From positions 54,324-118,323 of the forward strand of contig NZ_AZEB01000007.1 in NCBI RefSeq assembly GCF_001434135.1: 64,000 nt of DNA. The letters run 5' to 3'. The notes under the pieces are model-generated. The model ran no database searches and had not been told where the DNA came from. It worked only from the letters and a program-made list of their open reading frames with translations. The stretch is from Lentilactobacillus kisonensis DSM 19906 = JCM 15041. Its GTDB lineage: Bacteria > Bacillota > Bacilli > Lactobacillales > Lactobacillaceae. The position numbers were made by a program, and so were the translations under genes. Of this stretch, positions 37,164 through 46,773 are shown one piece after another; within the stretch, counting starts at the first letter, position 1; each line of letters starts with the position of its first letter.

Positions 37164-38420
37164 TTAATAATCATACTGTTGCCAACGCTTCGAATAAAAT
37201 CGCTTGTCAATTTGATAATGTGGTCGACTGACTTTTTTGGTTAAAAACGGATTAATTGCCTGATCCATTTTAAGCCATCCCCGCCATCCTGGGTGGATAG
37301 TATCACTCATAAAGTAAGGAACATTGCCATCCTTGGATAAATCATCAATATGGTTAAATCCCTGAGAACGCAATTGGTACTTTATTTTTTGATCAAACTG
37401 TTTAAGCATTGCTGCCGATAACCCTGTATATTCCTGCCACTTTTGATTAACCGGTGGAATAATAAACAACACATTTGTGTGATCGTCAGCAAACTGATTC
37501 AAGAGTAGCTCAAAATCACCATACTCCGGCGATTTAACGTAACTTTGACCTACTTGGAAATTCTTAAGATCCTTGACGTGCCGTTTTAATCGTCGGTTCC
37601 AGAACCGGTTATTAATTTCAAAGTCGTTGGAAGACGTTTGTTGTTTCCCAATTTGACTAGCTAATTCATCAAGCTGGCGATAGTGATAATGACGCGGCAG
37701 TTTTTTCATGTTTTTACCAATCGTCTTAACATTATTCAATGGGATCCGATACCGAGAATAAATCTGGTCTTCATTTGCTAGAATTCGGTTACGAACGTTA
37801 ATGTAGTTTCGCTGAAATTTAGTTGGCTTTAATCCAGCCGCAATCCGGGCCAGCGCAGCCGCAATAATCTTATCCGAATCTCCAGACGGCATTTGCAAGA
37901 GGCGATAAGCTGCATACCGGTCCATTTTTGATCCGGTCTCTTGCTTAAGCCAAGTTGTCGTTTGCAGTGGTGAATAATAAAATGTAAAAGCGTTGGGGTC
38001 TTCGCCCATTGGTGTAAACCACTGTGGAGAAACAAAGACAACCGCCTTCTTATTTTTCAACTGGGGGCTCACCGATTGCATCACAAAAAAATTAGTTAAC
38101 GATTGGCTCCCCCGAGCTCCTAACAAAAACGGTCTGTATGAGCGGTGATACTTAGCCGCTAAAACGGCCGGATGAAATGGATCAAACCGTGACCATTCAG
38201 AGGAGCCAAAGAACGGCACATAGTTGTTTTCGAGTGCCCGTTGCTTGATCAATTGGCCTTTTAACACTAAGGGAGACAACGATGAAGCCGCGTTTCTTTG
38301 GACTTTTGGACTGACATAACTCAATCTACTCCAAAGTGGGGATAAAAAAACGACTAGCATCAACACGGCAGCGGTTAAAATTGGCCCAAAGATCATAAAT
38401 AGCCGCTTTTTTAAACTCAT
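37164..38420 (-). CDS. dltD: D-alanyl transfer protein DltD
   Basis: A 418-residue protein with one N-terminal membrane helix and a large outer domain. [15 protein letters not shown] holds the presumed nucleophilic Ser, and [10 protein letters not shown] near the end supplies the Asp-His pair. It is required to transfer D-alanine to teichoic acids. The ATG overlaps the dltC stop (ATGA). Confidence 0.95.
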   Translation of the reverse strand: MSLKKRLFMIFGPILTAAVLMLVVFLSPLWSRLSYVSPKVQRNAASSLSPLVLKGQLIKQRALENNYVPFFGSSEWSRFDPFHPAVLAAKYHRSYRPFLLGARGSQSLTNFFVMQSVSPQLKNKKAVVFVSPQWFTPMGEDPNAFTFYYSPLQTTTWLKQETGSKMDRYAAYRLLQMPSGDSDKIIAAALARIAAGLKPTKFQRNYINVRNRILANEDQIYSRYRIPLNNVKTIGKNMKKLPRHYHYRQLDELASQIGKQQTSSNDFEINNRFWNRRLKRHVKDLKNFQVGQSYVKSPEYGDFELLLNQFADDHTNVLFIIPPVNQKWQEYTGLSAAMLKQFDQKIKYQLRSQGFNHIDDLSKDGNVPYFMSDTIHPGWRGWLKMDQAINPFLTKKVSRPHYQIDKRFYSKRWQQYDY

Positions 38421-38659
38421 TGTTGCATTTCTTCAACTTTCGCAATTATTTTTGCCGGTGTATCCCATTCATTACGGTCAAATTCGGAAACCGGCGCATT
38501 AATCCCCAGTTGATCTTGAAGCTCCAACAACAGCTGAACCGTTCCCATTGAGTCAAGCAACGCACTGTCGTACAAGTTTTCATCCAAGTTATCTGAAAAA
38601 TCTTCACCCGTTAAATCATTTAAAATACTAATTACCGTTTCTTTTACATTATCCATCAT
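38417..38659 (-). CDS. dltC: D-alanyl carrier protein DltC
   Basis: An 80-residue acidic carrier protein. [11 protein letters not shown] has the phosphopantetheine-bearing Ser at residue 37. It receives D-alanine from DltA and presents it to DltB/DltD. It overlaps dltD by four bases. Confidence 0.95.
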   Translation of the reverse strand: MMDNVKETVISILNDLTGEDFSDNLDENLYDSALLDSMGTVQLLLELQDQLGINAPVSEFDRNEWDTPAKIIAKVEEMQQ

Positions 38660-38674
38660 AAGCCACCCCGATCA

Positions 38675-39892
38675 TTAAAATTTATTTGGTCCAAAAAACA
38701 ACGTGTTCAAAAATCCTGAGAAAATTAAGAAACTAAAGCAAACCACGTTAAACGTTAAAAAGATTGCGAATAACTCAGTTAACTTATTGTGCGGAATAAC
38801 ATCCTGGTGCTTCTTCTTAAACCGTAACCAAGTATCGTTAATTACCAGCGCACAGCCATGAAATAATCCATACGTAATGTAAAACCAGGTTTCACCATGC
38901 CAGAATCCCATAATTAACATATTGATGACATAACAGACGTTTGCCGTTGTCACCCGGCTTTTGAAAACTTTGTGTTTCATGAAGAAGAATACTAATCTCA
39001 TAAAAATATAATCACGGAACCAAAATGACAGTGTCATATGCCAACGATTCCAAAAGTCCTTGATGTTCTTCGATTTAAAGGGCTGATTAAAGTTCACTGG
39101 CGTCTTAATGCCCATCAGATAACTAATGCCAACCGCAAACAAACTGTACCCGGCAAAGTCAAAGAAGAGATCCATACTGTAAACATACATATACGCAATG
39201 ATATTCCATGAAAAGCCGTGTGCCATTAATGCGTGCCGCTCAATTCCCGGCATCAGCACGGTGCCAAAATAATAGGCCACAATAAACTTGTAAACAAAGC
39301 CTTGGAAGACGTACCGGACACCGGTTTGGATTAAATCGAGGTATTCAGCCCGCTCGGGAACCTTCTTGTAGTCTGTTTCAAACCGCCGGTACCGATCAAT
39401 TGGCCCAGAAGAAATTGTGGGGAAGAATAACAGGAACTGACCAAACAGAATTGGATGAAATTCCTTGATGATCCCATCACGAGTCTCCATAATCGTCTGG
39501 ACAACCTTAAAGGTGATGTAAGAAATCCCCAGAAAACCAATAATCGACTGCCGGCCACCCTCAATAGCTGGCGTTACTTTAACGATAACTAATGGCACAA
39601 TCGCTAAAATCACTGTCATTACAAAGATCCACCCTTGATTGGCTGATCCTTTTTTCTGACGATAATGAGAATATCCCGCCACTAAGATGATTTGATAAAT
39701 AAAATAGCCAATCAAGGCAATTCCCGTTTTCCAATTAGGCCCGCCAAACGTCAGTATTAGGAAGAAGAGGGAAATAATCGTTTGATACCCTCGAAACCGC
39801 CGACCGTACAGCAGCCCAATCATCAATGGAATGATGGCTAAGGCCAACCAAATAAAATAAGTTGGATTGCCATAGGGAATGAACCATCTCAT
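38675..39892 (-). CDS. dltB: D-alanyl transferase DltB (MBOAT)
   Basis: A 405-residue polytopic membrane protein of the MBOAT family. GFWHGETWFYITYGLFHG contains the two conserved histidines of the catalytic funnel, and NFNQPFKSKNIKDFWNRWHMTLS the signature before it. It overlaps dltA by four bases (ATGA), typical of coupled dlt genes. Confidence 0.95.
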   Translation of the reverse strand: MRWFIPYGNPTYFIWLALAIIPLMIGLLYGRRFRGYQTIISLFFLILTFGGPNWKTGIALIGYFIYQIILVAGYSHYRQKKGSANQGWIFVMTVILAIVPLVIVKVTPAIEGGRQSIIGFLGISYITFKVVQTIMETRDGIIKEFHPILFGQFLLFFPTISSGPIDRYRRFETDYKKVPERAEYLDLIQTGVRYVFQGFVYKFIVAYYFGTVLMPGIERHALMAHGFSWNIIAYMYVYSMDLFFDFAGYSLFAVGISYLMGIKTPVNFNQPFKSKNIKDFWNRWHMTLSFWFRDYIFMRLVFFFMKHKVFKSRVTTANVCYVINMLIMGFWHGETWFYITYGLFHGCALVINDTWLRFKKKHQDVIPHNKLTELFAIFLTFNVVCFSFLIFSGFLNTLFFGPNKF

Positions 39893-41415
39893 TGCGTGTT
39901 AACCTCACTGATTACCGCCTTGATATCAATCTTCCCATTTGTACTTAGCGGTAGCGTTTTTCGGTAAACTAACTTTTGGGGGATCATATAAGCCATCATC
40001 ATTCCCGCTAAGTTCTTCTTAATTGCCGATGTCAGCTCCAAATCGGTTTTAAAGTCGTTCTCCTCAGGAACAATGTACGCAATTAACATTGACACTGTAT
40101 GCTGCGAGTTATACTTAGGAACAACCACAGCTTGCTTAATGTGTTCTTCCTTGCTGATAATCCCTGAAACATCTTCTAATTCAATTCGAAAGCCGTTAAG
40201 CTTAATTTGAAAATCCTTCCGGCCAAAGTATCTCAACAGCCCACCCTTTTCCATGGTGGTAATATCACCCGTTCGGTAAGCATTTTGACCATTTATCTGA
40301 TAAAAAGCCTGAGCGTTTTTTTCTGGATTATTGATATACCCCTTAGAAACACTTGTGCCGTAGATAACTAATTCACCCTTATCCCCTTCTGGAAGGGCCT
40401 GACCTTGATCATTAACAATCCTGGCATGCATCTCAGGCTTCATATAGCCAATCGGCAATCGATCGTCTTTTTCAAGGATGGCCTGAGTAATTTCAACCTG
40501 GGTAATCGCAACGGTTGATTCCGTTGGGCCGTATGTGTTAAATACATGAGCGGCCGGGAAACGCTTTTTCAATGACACAGCCGTTTGATGGGTTAATTCC
40601 TCGCCACAAAATAGAAAGTGGGTTAAGTTTGGATAATGATCTTGATCAAACGTCGACTCTAACAAGCAAATATCCACGAAAGATGGCGTCGATACCCACA
40701 CGTTAATCGGCAAACTCCTAAGAGCGGTAAATAAAACAATGAAATTATCAGTTGTCTTCTTTGAGAGAGCGTGTAAGGTTCCACCGCGAAAAAGGGTCGG
40801 GTATAAACTCATCACTGATAAATCAAATGAATAAGCAGGCTGCTGCAACATTTGTAAATCTACTGGCAACTTAAACTCGTCGCCAACCATCCACTCAAAA
40901 AAGCTTTGAAGGTTACGATAACTAATTTGAACGCCCTTTGGAACACCAGTGGTCCCGGAAGTAAAAATAATATAATAAGTCTGATCACCGTGAATCGCGT
41001 GGGTCAGGTGGTAATCGACCCGTTCTAAGAAAACCTGTTCCAATTCAGTCTGGTTGATCACTGGAATGTCAGGCAATTCCGCCGGCAACTCAGAAACGGC
41101 AATCGCTGCCACCGGTTTGGCGATGGCATTAATCATGGTTAATCGTTCCTTAGGCGAATTAACATCAACCGGAATGTAAGAATGTCCTGATTTGATAACC
41201 CCAATGAACGCAGCAATCATATCAAATGATTTTCCACCGAAAACAATGATTGGCTGGTTAATTGGCAGCCCCATTGCGTCAATGTGTTCTGCTAAGGCAT
41301 CGGAGTATGACTTTAGCTCCGCATACGTATTTTGTTGCCCGTCGTAGTTATAGACAACTTTATCGCCATTGCTTTTGGCATATGAATCAATTGTGTCAAT
41401 TAAATCTATCATCAT
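39889..41415 (-). CDS. dltA: D-alanine--D-alanyl carrier protein ligase
   Basis: A 508-residue adenylation enzyme. YYIIFTSGTTGVPKGVQIS is the AMP-binding P-loop, and GPTESTVAI plus YRTGD are core motifs A5/A7. It activates D-alanine with ATP and loads DltC. Start is ATG-ATG at 41415 after GAGAGGGTG. The small dltX gene ends 12 bases upstream. Confidence 0.96.
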   Translation of the reverse strand: MMIDLIDTIDSYAKSNGDKVVYNYDGQQNTYAELKSYSDALAEHIDAMGLPINQPIIVFGGKSFDMIAAFIGVIKSGHSYIPVDVNSPKERLTMINAIAKPVAAIAVSELPAELPDIPVINQTELEQVFLERVDYHLTHAIHGDQTYYIIFTSGTTGVPKGVQISYRNLQSFFEWMVGDEFKLPVDLQMLQQPAYSFDLSVMSLYPTLFRGGTLHALSKKTTDNFIVLFTALRSLPINVWVSTPSFVDICLLESTFDQDHYPNLTHFLFCGEELTHQTAVSLKKRFPAAHVFNTYGPTESTVAITQVEITQAILEKDDRLPIGYMKPEMHARIVNDQGQALPEGDKGELVIYGTSVSKGYINNPEKNAQAFYQINGQNAYRTGDITTMEKGGLLRYFGRKDFQIKLNGFRIELEDVSGIISKEEHIKQAVVVPKYNSQHTVSMLIAYIVPEENDFKTDLELTSAIKKNLAGMMMAYMIPQKLVYRKTLPLSTNGKIDIKAVISEVNTQ

Positions 41416-41426
41416 TTGTCACCCTC

Positions 41427-41570
41427 TCAGAACTCATTGTAAATAAATTTAGCTTGATTAATCCCGCTATAATCGTATAAGTAAAACAGGACCATCATAA
41501 TTGCAAAGTACACTAATGTGGTTACTAAGAACCTGACAGCTGGCTTCTCAAGCCATTTTTTAAAAGCCAT
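41427..41570 (-). CDS. dltX: DltX, small membrane protein of the dlt operon
   Basis: A 47-residue protein that starts MAFKKWLEKPAVRFL, has one membrane helix (about 14-34) and ends in a polar tail FIYNEF. Position directly before dltA and the C-terminal motif agree with DltX, a conserved partner needed for D-alanylation. It is short and easily missed. AGGGG precedes the ATG. Confidence 0.88.
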   Translation of the reverse strand: MAFKKWLEKPAVRFLVTTLVYFAIMMVLFYLYDYSGINQAKFIYNEF

Positions 41571-41591
41571 TCGATCATCCCCTATCCGCAT

Positions 41592-42779
41592 TCAAGCAAG
41601 CTTGTCACTCACCAAATCTGTAAATAATCTGACCGCTGGGTTCTGAACTGGCGCCGCCGGTCGATAATTGTTCGTCATCAAGACCACACCGGTATTACCG
41701 TTTCGGGTCATTAAAATTGAGGCTTCATAGCCATAACCAACCCCATGAGACCGAATCCCATTAGCCTGGTTATATACCCCACCACCATAGGTTGAGGAAC
41801 TTCCAGGGGCATGAAGAACGGCAACCGCCCGTTTAGAAATAACCTTCCCCCGAAGGATTTCTCGCTCTGCTTTAAACAGATCCAGTGGGCTCATATAAAC
41901 CTGACCCGTTCCAAGTTCATTTTGCATTTCTGATCGCTTTTCTTTAAACAGTTTTTTATAATTCTGCTTAGTTTGAGCCACGACTTGATAGCGATAGCCA
42001 ACGGTTTTGTCCAAACTGGTTGGCCACTTTTGAACGAACCCAGTTCGTTGAAGATCAAATGGATAAACAAAAGCCTGGTAGAAATTATGCCGATAAGTCT
42101 CATGAGTGAGCTTGGAAATAATGCCAGCAAGTAAGACGTAGTTGACTGGCTGGTAACTCCATTGACCAAGCTCTGAGGATCGACTTGCAAGATTCTTCGC
42201 CGCAAAGTTCACAACCGATTTTTCACGCAACGGTTCACTTGCCCCGCCAGAGCTCAGTGATAACCCGGAATTCATATCCAGCAAATTACGAATCGTAATC
42301 CGCTTGGCATTACGAATTGCCGGGTAAAATTTAGCCAGCTTAGTATTTAACGACAGCCGGCCTTCCGTTATCAGCTTCATTACGCACACAGCAGTTAACG
42401 ACTTTTGAATCGATAAAATTTGGTATTCCGAATTGGGGCGGTTAACCTGACGTTTCGCATAGTCAGCGTATCCAAACCCCTTTCGATAAATAATTCGTCC
42501 CCCTTTCACTAACAGGGCACTGCCAACAAAGTGATTTCTTTTCAAGTAATTAGTCACTCGTTGGGATTGGCTTAAGTGTTTCGTTGTAAACCCGTTGGTG
42601 GTGTCCTGTGATGCTTGCTGCTTATCTTTGCTCCGCACCTTCTTGACAGATTTAACTTTCTGCTGTGTCCGGGTTACCTGGGCTTCATGCTTTTGATATC
42701 GCCAATAGGAAAGGCCACCAACGGTACCAACAACCAGAAGTGTTAAGAATATGTATACATAAATCCGTCCTCGGTGCAT
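41592..42779 (-). CDS. Secreted serine hydrolase (PbpX-like), first gene of the dlt operon
   Basis: A 395-residue protein with an N-terminal membrane anchor (IYVYIFLTLLVVGTVGGLSYW), a charged linker and an S12/beta-lactamase-like domain. SIQK is the SxxK nucleophile, and SYQPVNY occupies the YxN position. It is 22 bases before dltX, in the position of pbpX2 in lactobacilli. A role in wall or teichoic-acid ester hydrolysis is inferred from family and context. GGAGGTG precedes the ATG. Confidence 0.8.
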   Translation of the reverse strand: MHRGRIYVYIFLTLLVVGTVGGLSYWRYQKHEAQVTRTQQKVKSVKKVRSKDKQQASQDTTNGFTTKHLSQSQRVTNYLKRNHFVGSALLVKGGRIIYRKGFGYADYAKRQVNRPNSEYQILSIQKSLTAVCVMKLITEGRLSLNTKLAKFYPAIRNAKRITIRNLLDMNSGLSLSSGGASEPLREKSVVNFAAKNLASRSSELGQWSYQPVNYVLLAGIISKLTHETYRHNFYQAFVYPFDLQRTGFVQKWPTSLDKTVGYRYQVVAQTKQNYKKLFKEKRSEMQNELGTGQVYMSPLDLFKAEREILRGKVISKRAVAVLHAPGSSSTYGGGVYNQANGIRSHGVGYGYEASILMTRNGNTGVVLMTNNYRPAAPVQNPAVRLFTDLVSDKLA

Positions 42780-42852
42780 GAATTTTCACCTCCATCTTAT
42801 CAATAGATTACAATTTGATATCATTGTCACATTTCGGTAACATTGATCGTTT

Positions 42853-42882
42853 TTATTATGACGTGTAGTCAATAAATCACAA
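42853..42882 (-). promoter_or_regulatory. Candidate promoter of the dlt operon
   Basis: Minus strand TTGTGA (42877-42882), 18-base spacer, TAATAA (42853-42858). Moderate match. No gene is seen in 42883-43297. Confidence 0.35.
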
Positions 42883-43031
42883 GGGATTTGACTTTTTAAT
42901 TAACCGTTTACAAAAAGCTTTAACTTCTTTGGACTTTCTTTATAAGATATTGCATATTCGGCTATCGTTCGATTAATGAGATAGGAATAAATTGTAATGG
43001 GGGAATAATAGGTCGAATCTTGGGTAAGTAA

Positions 43032-43072
43032 AAAGAGCTAGAAGCAATGGTTACGCTGACTTTTAGCTCTTT
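43032..43072. terminator. Possible bidirectional terminator
   Basis: AAAGAGCTA (43032-43040) pairs with TAGCTCTTT (43064-43072) around a 23-base loop, next to short A/T runs. Confidence 0.5.
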
Positions 43073-43297
43073 AGGGATTGAAATTGGTTGTTTAGTTTGA
43101 AATTAGTTGGGAAGTAGATTGGAGACCGTTTACAAAACAGGAACTTCCACGTAAACATCTTTAGAAGAATGCTAATCTTATAATTTACTTTGACAATTAT
43201 TCTAGGTAGCCTGATGAGTAGTGGTGAGAAGCAGGTGCTTGTCTGGAAATATAAGAGGCTACTTTTAACTAAATTTCCGCCATTACCTAGTGGAATG

Positions 43298-43413
43298 GTG
43301 CTCCGAAAAGCAGCTGCTAACAATATAAGGGCCCTCCCTCTAAAATCCCCAAAACCAGGATTTTAGAGGGAGGGCCCTTATATTACCGCAGCTAACCGCT
43401 TTTCTCCGCACAC
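43298..43413 (+). repeat. Divergent A-like element with a 27-bp perfect hairpin
   Basis: Ends (GCTCCGAAAAGCAGCTGC ... GCTAACCGCTTTTCTCCGCAC) follow the A plan with outer AAAAGC/GCTTTT. The core is a perfect 27-bp stem, 43322-43348 with 43358-43384, loop of 9. The element stops at the end of the binding-protein gene (its stop codon is 43414-43416) and may act as its terminator-like 3' hairpin. A related half-copy (TGGAATGATGCTCCGAGAAG) is near 52754. Confidence 0.75.
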
Positions 43414-44271
43414 TTACTTTGGTAACACAATATCCGCCGGCTTTACCTCGGATCCAAAGTACGGTTTCAGCTGTGAATTATAATCTTTTACAAAGAATCC
43501 CTGCTTCGTTAACTTGGTAATTTCCTTATTCGTCCAGTCAAGCAGTGACTTGTTTCCCTTCTTTACAGCTGGTGAAATATAGGATTTCGGCCCAATACTC
43601 TTAATACCAACTGTGTATTTAGGATTGCTCTTTGACCATGCGTATAGGTAAGAATTATCGTCAGCTAACGCAACTCCTCGGCCATTCTTCAATGCGTTAA
43701 ACTGCTGGGTCTTGGAATCAAACTTCAAAAGATTAACGTCCGGCTGTTTAGTTGTAAAGTAGGTTTCCGCCGTGGTTCCCTTCGTTACAATGACGTTCTT
43801 TCCCTTAAGCTGGCTTGCCTTTGTAATTGGTTTGCTCTTAGGCGAAACCACCCCAACAGAAACTTTCATATACGGCTTAGCAAAATCAATCACCTGTTTA
43901 CGTTGAGGCGTTACCGTAAAGTTCGCGAGTACCAAATCAACTTTGTTGGAATTCAATGCATCAACTCGGTTGTTAGCGTTAACCTGTACGAATTTAACTT
44001 TAACGCCCAAGTCCTTCGCTACTTTGTGAGCCAAGGTAACATCATAGCCCACTCGTTTACCATCTTGGTTAACCCAACCATAGGGCGGTAGGTCGCCGAA
44101 CACAGCAATTCGAATCGTGCCATTCTTCTTAATTTGCTTAACTGAACTTGGGTTATTACTGTTACTTGAACTTGACTTCTTTGAACTGTTGCCACAGCCA
44201 GCAAGTACCAGCAATAGTGTCGCAAAAACACTCATAATAGCAATTAATCTCGTTAATGATCGTTTTTTCAT
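43414..44271 (-). CDS. Amino-acid ABC transporter, substrate-binding lipoprotein (probable cystine/cysteine importer)
   Basis: A 285-residue family 3 binding protein. LVLAGC is a lipobox with Cys26; GTIRIAVFGDLPPYGW and VDLVLANFTVTPQRKQVIDFAKPY are family blocks. The three transport genes and the T-box with a likely UGC specifier suggest cystine or cysteine as substrate; glutamine or arginine remain possible. GGAGG lies before the ATG. Three tandem A elements separate it from the ATPase gene. Confidence 0.85.
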   Translation of the reverse strand: MKKRSLTRLIAIMSVFATLLLVLAGCGNSSKKSSSSNSNNPSSVKQIKKNGTIRIAVFGDLPPYGWVNQDGKRVGYDVTLAHKVAKDLGVKVKFVQVNANNRVDALNSNKVDLVLANFTVTPQRKQVIDFAKPYMKVSVGVVSPKSKPITKASQLKGKNVIVTKGTTAETYFTTKQPDVNLLKFDSKTQQFNALKNGRGVALADDNSYLYAWSKSNPKYTVGIKSIGPKSYISPAVKKGNKSLLDWTNKEITKLTKQGFFVKDYNSQLKPYFGSEVKPADIVLPK

Positions 44272-44290
44272 AATAATACCTCCAATTGAA

Positions 44291-44410
44291 AGTGAGCGGA
44301 GTCAGGCGCTTAGAAACCGGAGTGTAAGTCTCCTTCGAGAGAAATTCCTGGGCTTGGAATTTTTCTCGAAGGTGCTTACACGCAGGTTTCTGCCTGACGC
44401 AGCTGTCCTA
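44291..44410 (-). repeat. A element 22 (sense, upstream of the binding-protein gene)
   Basis: Inner stem CCTTCGAGA/TCTCGAAGG, TGTAAG/CTTACA, AGAAACC/GGTTTCT, outer TCAGG/CCTGA. It ends 7 bases before the GGAGG of the next gene. Confidence 0.88.
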
Positions 44411-44416
44411 ATAATA

Positions 44417-44537
44417 AGTGAGCGGAGCAGAGCGCCTAGAAACTGGAATATAAGTCTCCTCGGACAGAAATCCCTGGTTTGTGGGAATTTCTGTCCGAGG
44501 TGCTTATGTGGAAGTTTCTGCTCTGCGCAGCTGTCCT
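44417..44537 (-). repeat. A element 23
   Basis: Inner stem CCTCGGACA/TGTCCGAGG (same as element 5), outer CAGAG/CTCTG, AGAAACT/AGTTTCT. Confidence 0.87.
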
Positions 44538-44544
44538 CAAAATA

Positions 44545-44664
44545 AGTGAGCGGAGCAGAGCGGTTAACAACCGGAGCGTAAGTCTCCAGTGAGGGGAATT
44601 CCCGGTCCTGGAATTTTTCTCGCTGGTGCTTACGTGCAGGTTGTTGCTTTGCGCAGCTGTCCTC
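44545..44664 (-). repeat. A element 24 (overlaps the ATPase stop)
   Basis: Inner stem CCAGCGAG/CTCACTGG (one mismatch), CGTAAG/CTTACG, AACAACC/GGTTGTT. The ATPase stop codon TGA overlaps the start of the element (GAGGACAGCT in place of TAGGACAGCT). Confidence 0.86.
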
Positions 44665-45403
44665 AAAAATCCATACTATCCAGAAATTCCTGAGCCCGAT
44701 CGGTTTGTGGCTTTTCAAAGAACTGCTTCGATGGCGTCTGTTCCAAAATTTTACCATTTTCCAAAAATAGCACCCGGTCAGCAATTTCCTGTGCAAAATT
44801 CATTTCGTGAGTAACCACAATCATTGTCATGTTATCCGTATTGGCCAAATCCTTAATAATATTAAGAACCCCGCGAACCATCTCGGGATCAAGTGATGCG
44901 GTCACTTCATCAAATAGCATAAAATCTGGATGTAAAGCTAGGGCCCGGACAATCGCAATTCGCTGCTTTTGCCCACCCGACAGCATTCGTGGATAGGAAT
45001 CCGCGTAGTCTTCCAAGCCAACTCGTTTAAGCAATTTAACTGCCTCTGCCCGAGCGGCGTCCTTAGATTGTTTTTGAACCTTTGTTGGTCCTAACAGAAT
45101 GTTATCAATCACGGTTAGGTTAGGAAACAGATCATAACTTTGAAACACCATGCCAATTTTTTGACGAATTTGTTGCCAATTCTTTTCGGTTGGCGTTACT
45201 GTTTCCTCTTCAAAAGTGATCGTTCCATTTTGATAAGGTTCCAACCCATTAAGGCAGCGGATCAAGGTACTTTTTCCGGATCCAGACGGTCCAAGTAACG
45301 TCACAACTTCACCCTTATCAACCGAAAAATTAATGTCGTATAAAACATGGCGCTTTTGATAATATTTTTCTAAATGAGCTACCTGTAAAATTTTATCAGC
45401 CAT
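44663..45403 (-). CDS. Amino-acid ABC transporter, ATP-binding protein
   Basis: A 246-residue ATPase: Walker A GPSGSGKST at 38-46, signature LSGGQKQR, Walker B FMLFDE with the catalytic Glu, and the switch His in VVTHEMNFA. It matches GlnQ/TcyC-type polar amino-acid ATPases. It overlaps the preceding permease gene by 8 bases. Its stop overlaps A element 24. Confidence 0.94.
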   Translation of the reverse strand: MADKILQVAHLEKYYQKRHVLYDINFSVDKGEVVTLLGPSGSGKSTLIRCLNGLEPYQNGTITFEEETVTPTEKNWQQIRQKIGMVFQSYDLFPNLTVIDNILLGPTKVQKQSKDAARAEAVKLLKRVGLEDYADSYPRMLSGGQKQRIAIVRALALHPDFMLFDEVTASLDPEMVRGVLNIIKDLANTDNMTMIVVTHEMNFAQEIADRVLFLENGKILEQTPSKQFFEKPQTDRAQEFLDSMDF

Positions 45404-46085
45404 TGGCCCTCGCTAGCCTCCTCTTCTCTAGTCGTTTTGCCCACCATGAAAGTGGGTAGTCAATCAAAAAGTAAAACAGAAAGATCAAGCCATACACCCA
45501 GAAAACACCAGTTGGGTGCGTGTGATTATTCGCTTCAATAATTTGTTGACCAATGTTAATGACGTCCATCACTGAAATCAGCATTAACAGTGACGTTGTT
45601 TTGATAACCCGGGTTGCCAAATTAATTGTAGCCGGAATTTCCAGCGTAATTGCTTGGGGAATGAGGACGTAACGATAAAGTTGGTACCGGTTCAAGCCAA
45701 TCGCCAAACCAGATTCACGCTGGTGTTTGGGGACCGAAATTAACGCCCCACGCACAATATCACTCATTTCCGCGCCGACCCACAAGGCAAACACGAGCGT
45801 TGCCAATTGATCAGCCGGTAAATTAAAGTTCATCTGCTTTGGTAGGATGTAGTAAAACAGAAACAACAGTACAACCGTTGGCACGATCCGGAAGAACTCC
45901 AAATAAAGCCGAAGCACCAATCGCAGCAACCTACTCTTAAAGGTCCGCAAGACGCCTAAAACAATTCCTAAGATCAAGCCTAAAATCAACGCGACCGCGG
46001 CAATTTTAACCGTTACCCAGAGGCCGCCAAGCAAACGCGTAAAATTGGTTCCTTCAAATAAAACATTAATTCCCGAATGAGCCAT
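45396..46085 (-). CDS. Amino-acid ABC transporter permease 1
   Basis: A 229-residue membrane protein, about five helices, of the HisMQ family. Residues from about 110 (GALISVPKHQRESGLAIGLNRYQLYRY) form the EAA loop that contacts the ATPase. It overlaps its neighbours on both sides, so the three core genes are coupled. Confidence 0.92.
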   Translation of the reverse strand: MAHSGINVLFEGTNFTRLLGGLWVTVKIAAVALILGLILGIVLGVLRTFKSRLLRLVLRLYLEFFRIVPTVVLLFLFYYILPKQMNFNLPADQLATLVFALWVGAEMSDIVRGALISVPKHQRESGLAIGLNRYQLYRYVLIPQAITLEIPATINLATRVIKTTSLLMLISVMDVINIGQQIIEANNHTHPTGVFWVYGLIFLFYFLIDYPLSWWAKRLEKRRLARANG

Positions 46086-46728
46086 AGCGAACCCTCTTTT
46101 CTAATAATGTCAAAATAATTGATAACGGGATCAAGATAATCGCGTAAGCCACAACTAATACAAACAAATACTCGTTTGAACGGTAATACATCCCAATCAG
46201 GTCAAGGGCCGTATTAGTTAGTTCTGGAATTGCAATAACCGTGAAAATCGACGTTTCCTTAATTAAAAAGATGATGTTAGCAGCCATCGCCGGTACACTT
46301 AACGAAAATCCCTGGGGGAAAACAACGTATCGTGCTAATTGCCATTGGCTAAGCCCAATTGCCTTGCCAGACTCTAATTGTCCTTTAGACACGCCGTTAA
46401 ATCCGCCTGTAAACCCTTCTGCCATGTAACTGCCACCCAGGAAGATTAAGCCAATAATACCGCAAAGCTGAGCCCCAAACTTAATTCCAATCACCGGAAA
46501 CGCATAATACAAGAAGAAAAGTTGAATTAGCAACGGCGTATTCCGAGAAATTTCAACGTAGACCGTCGCAATTTGATGAAGAATTGGAATTTTGAAGTAT
46601 TGCAATAAACTACAAATGAGACCAACAATAATCGAACCAATAATCCCAATAAACGATAACCATAACGTCAGCACGAACCCTTTTTCAAACATCGGCAAAC
46701 TTTGCTGGATAATTGCCCAGCTGTTCAT
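46066..46728 (-). CDS. Amino-acid ABC transporter permease 2
   Basis: A 220-residue HisMQ-family permease with the EAA loop GVSKGQLESGKAIGLSQWQLARY. First gene of the importer operon, 45 bases after the T-box terminator. The two different permeases probably form a heterodimer. Confidence 0.92.
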   Translation of the reverse strand: MNSWAIIQQSLPMFEKGFVLTLWLSFIGIIGSIIVGLICSLLQYFKIPILHQIATVYVEISRNTPLLIQLFFLYYAFPVIGIKFGAQLCGIIGLIFLGGSYMAEGFTGGFNGVSKGQLESGKAIGLSQWQLARYVVFPQGFSLSVPAMAANIIFLIKETSIFTVIAIPELTNTALDLIGMYYRSNEYLFVLVVAYAIILIPLSIILTLLEKRVRYGSFGN

Positions 46729-46773
46729 CCATCATCATCTCCTCATCATTTTAAGTTACTCGAATTGACGGTC

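Noticed and set aside
43063..43323. Minus-strand ORF of 86 codons in the dlt-importer gap
   Set aside because: No ribosome site, no recognisable motif, and it overlaps a terminator and repeat-like sequence.
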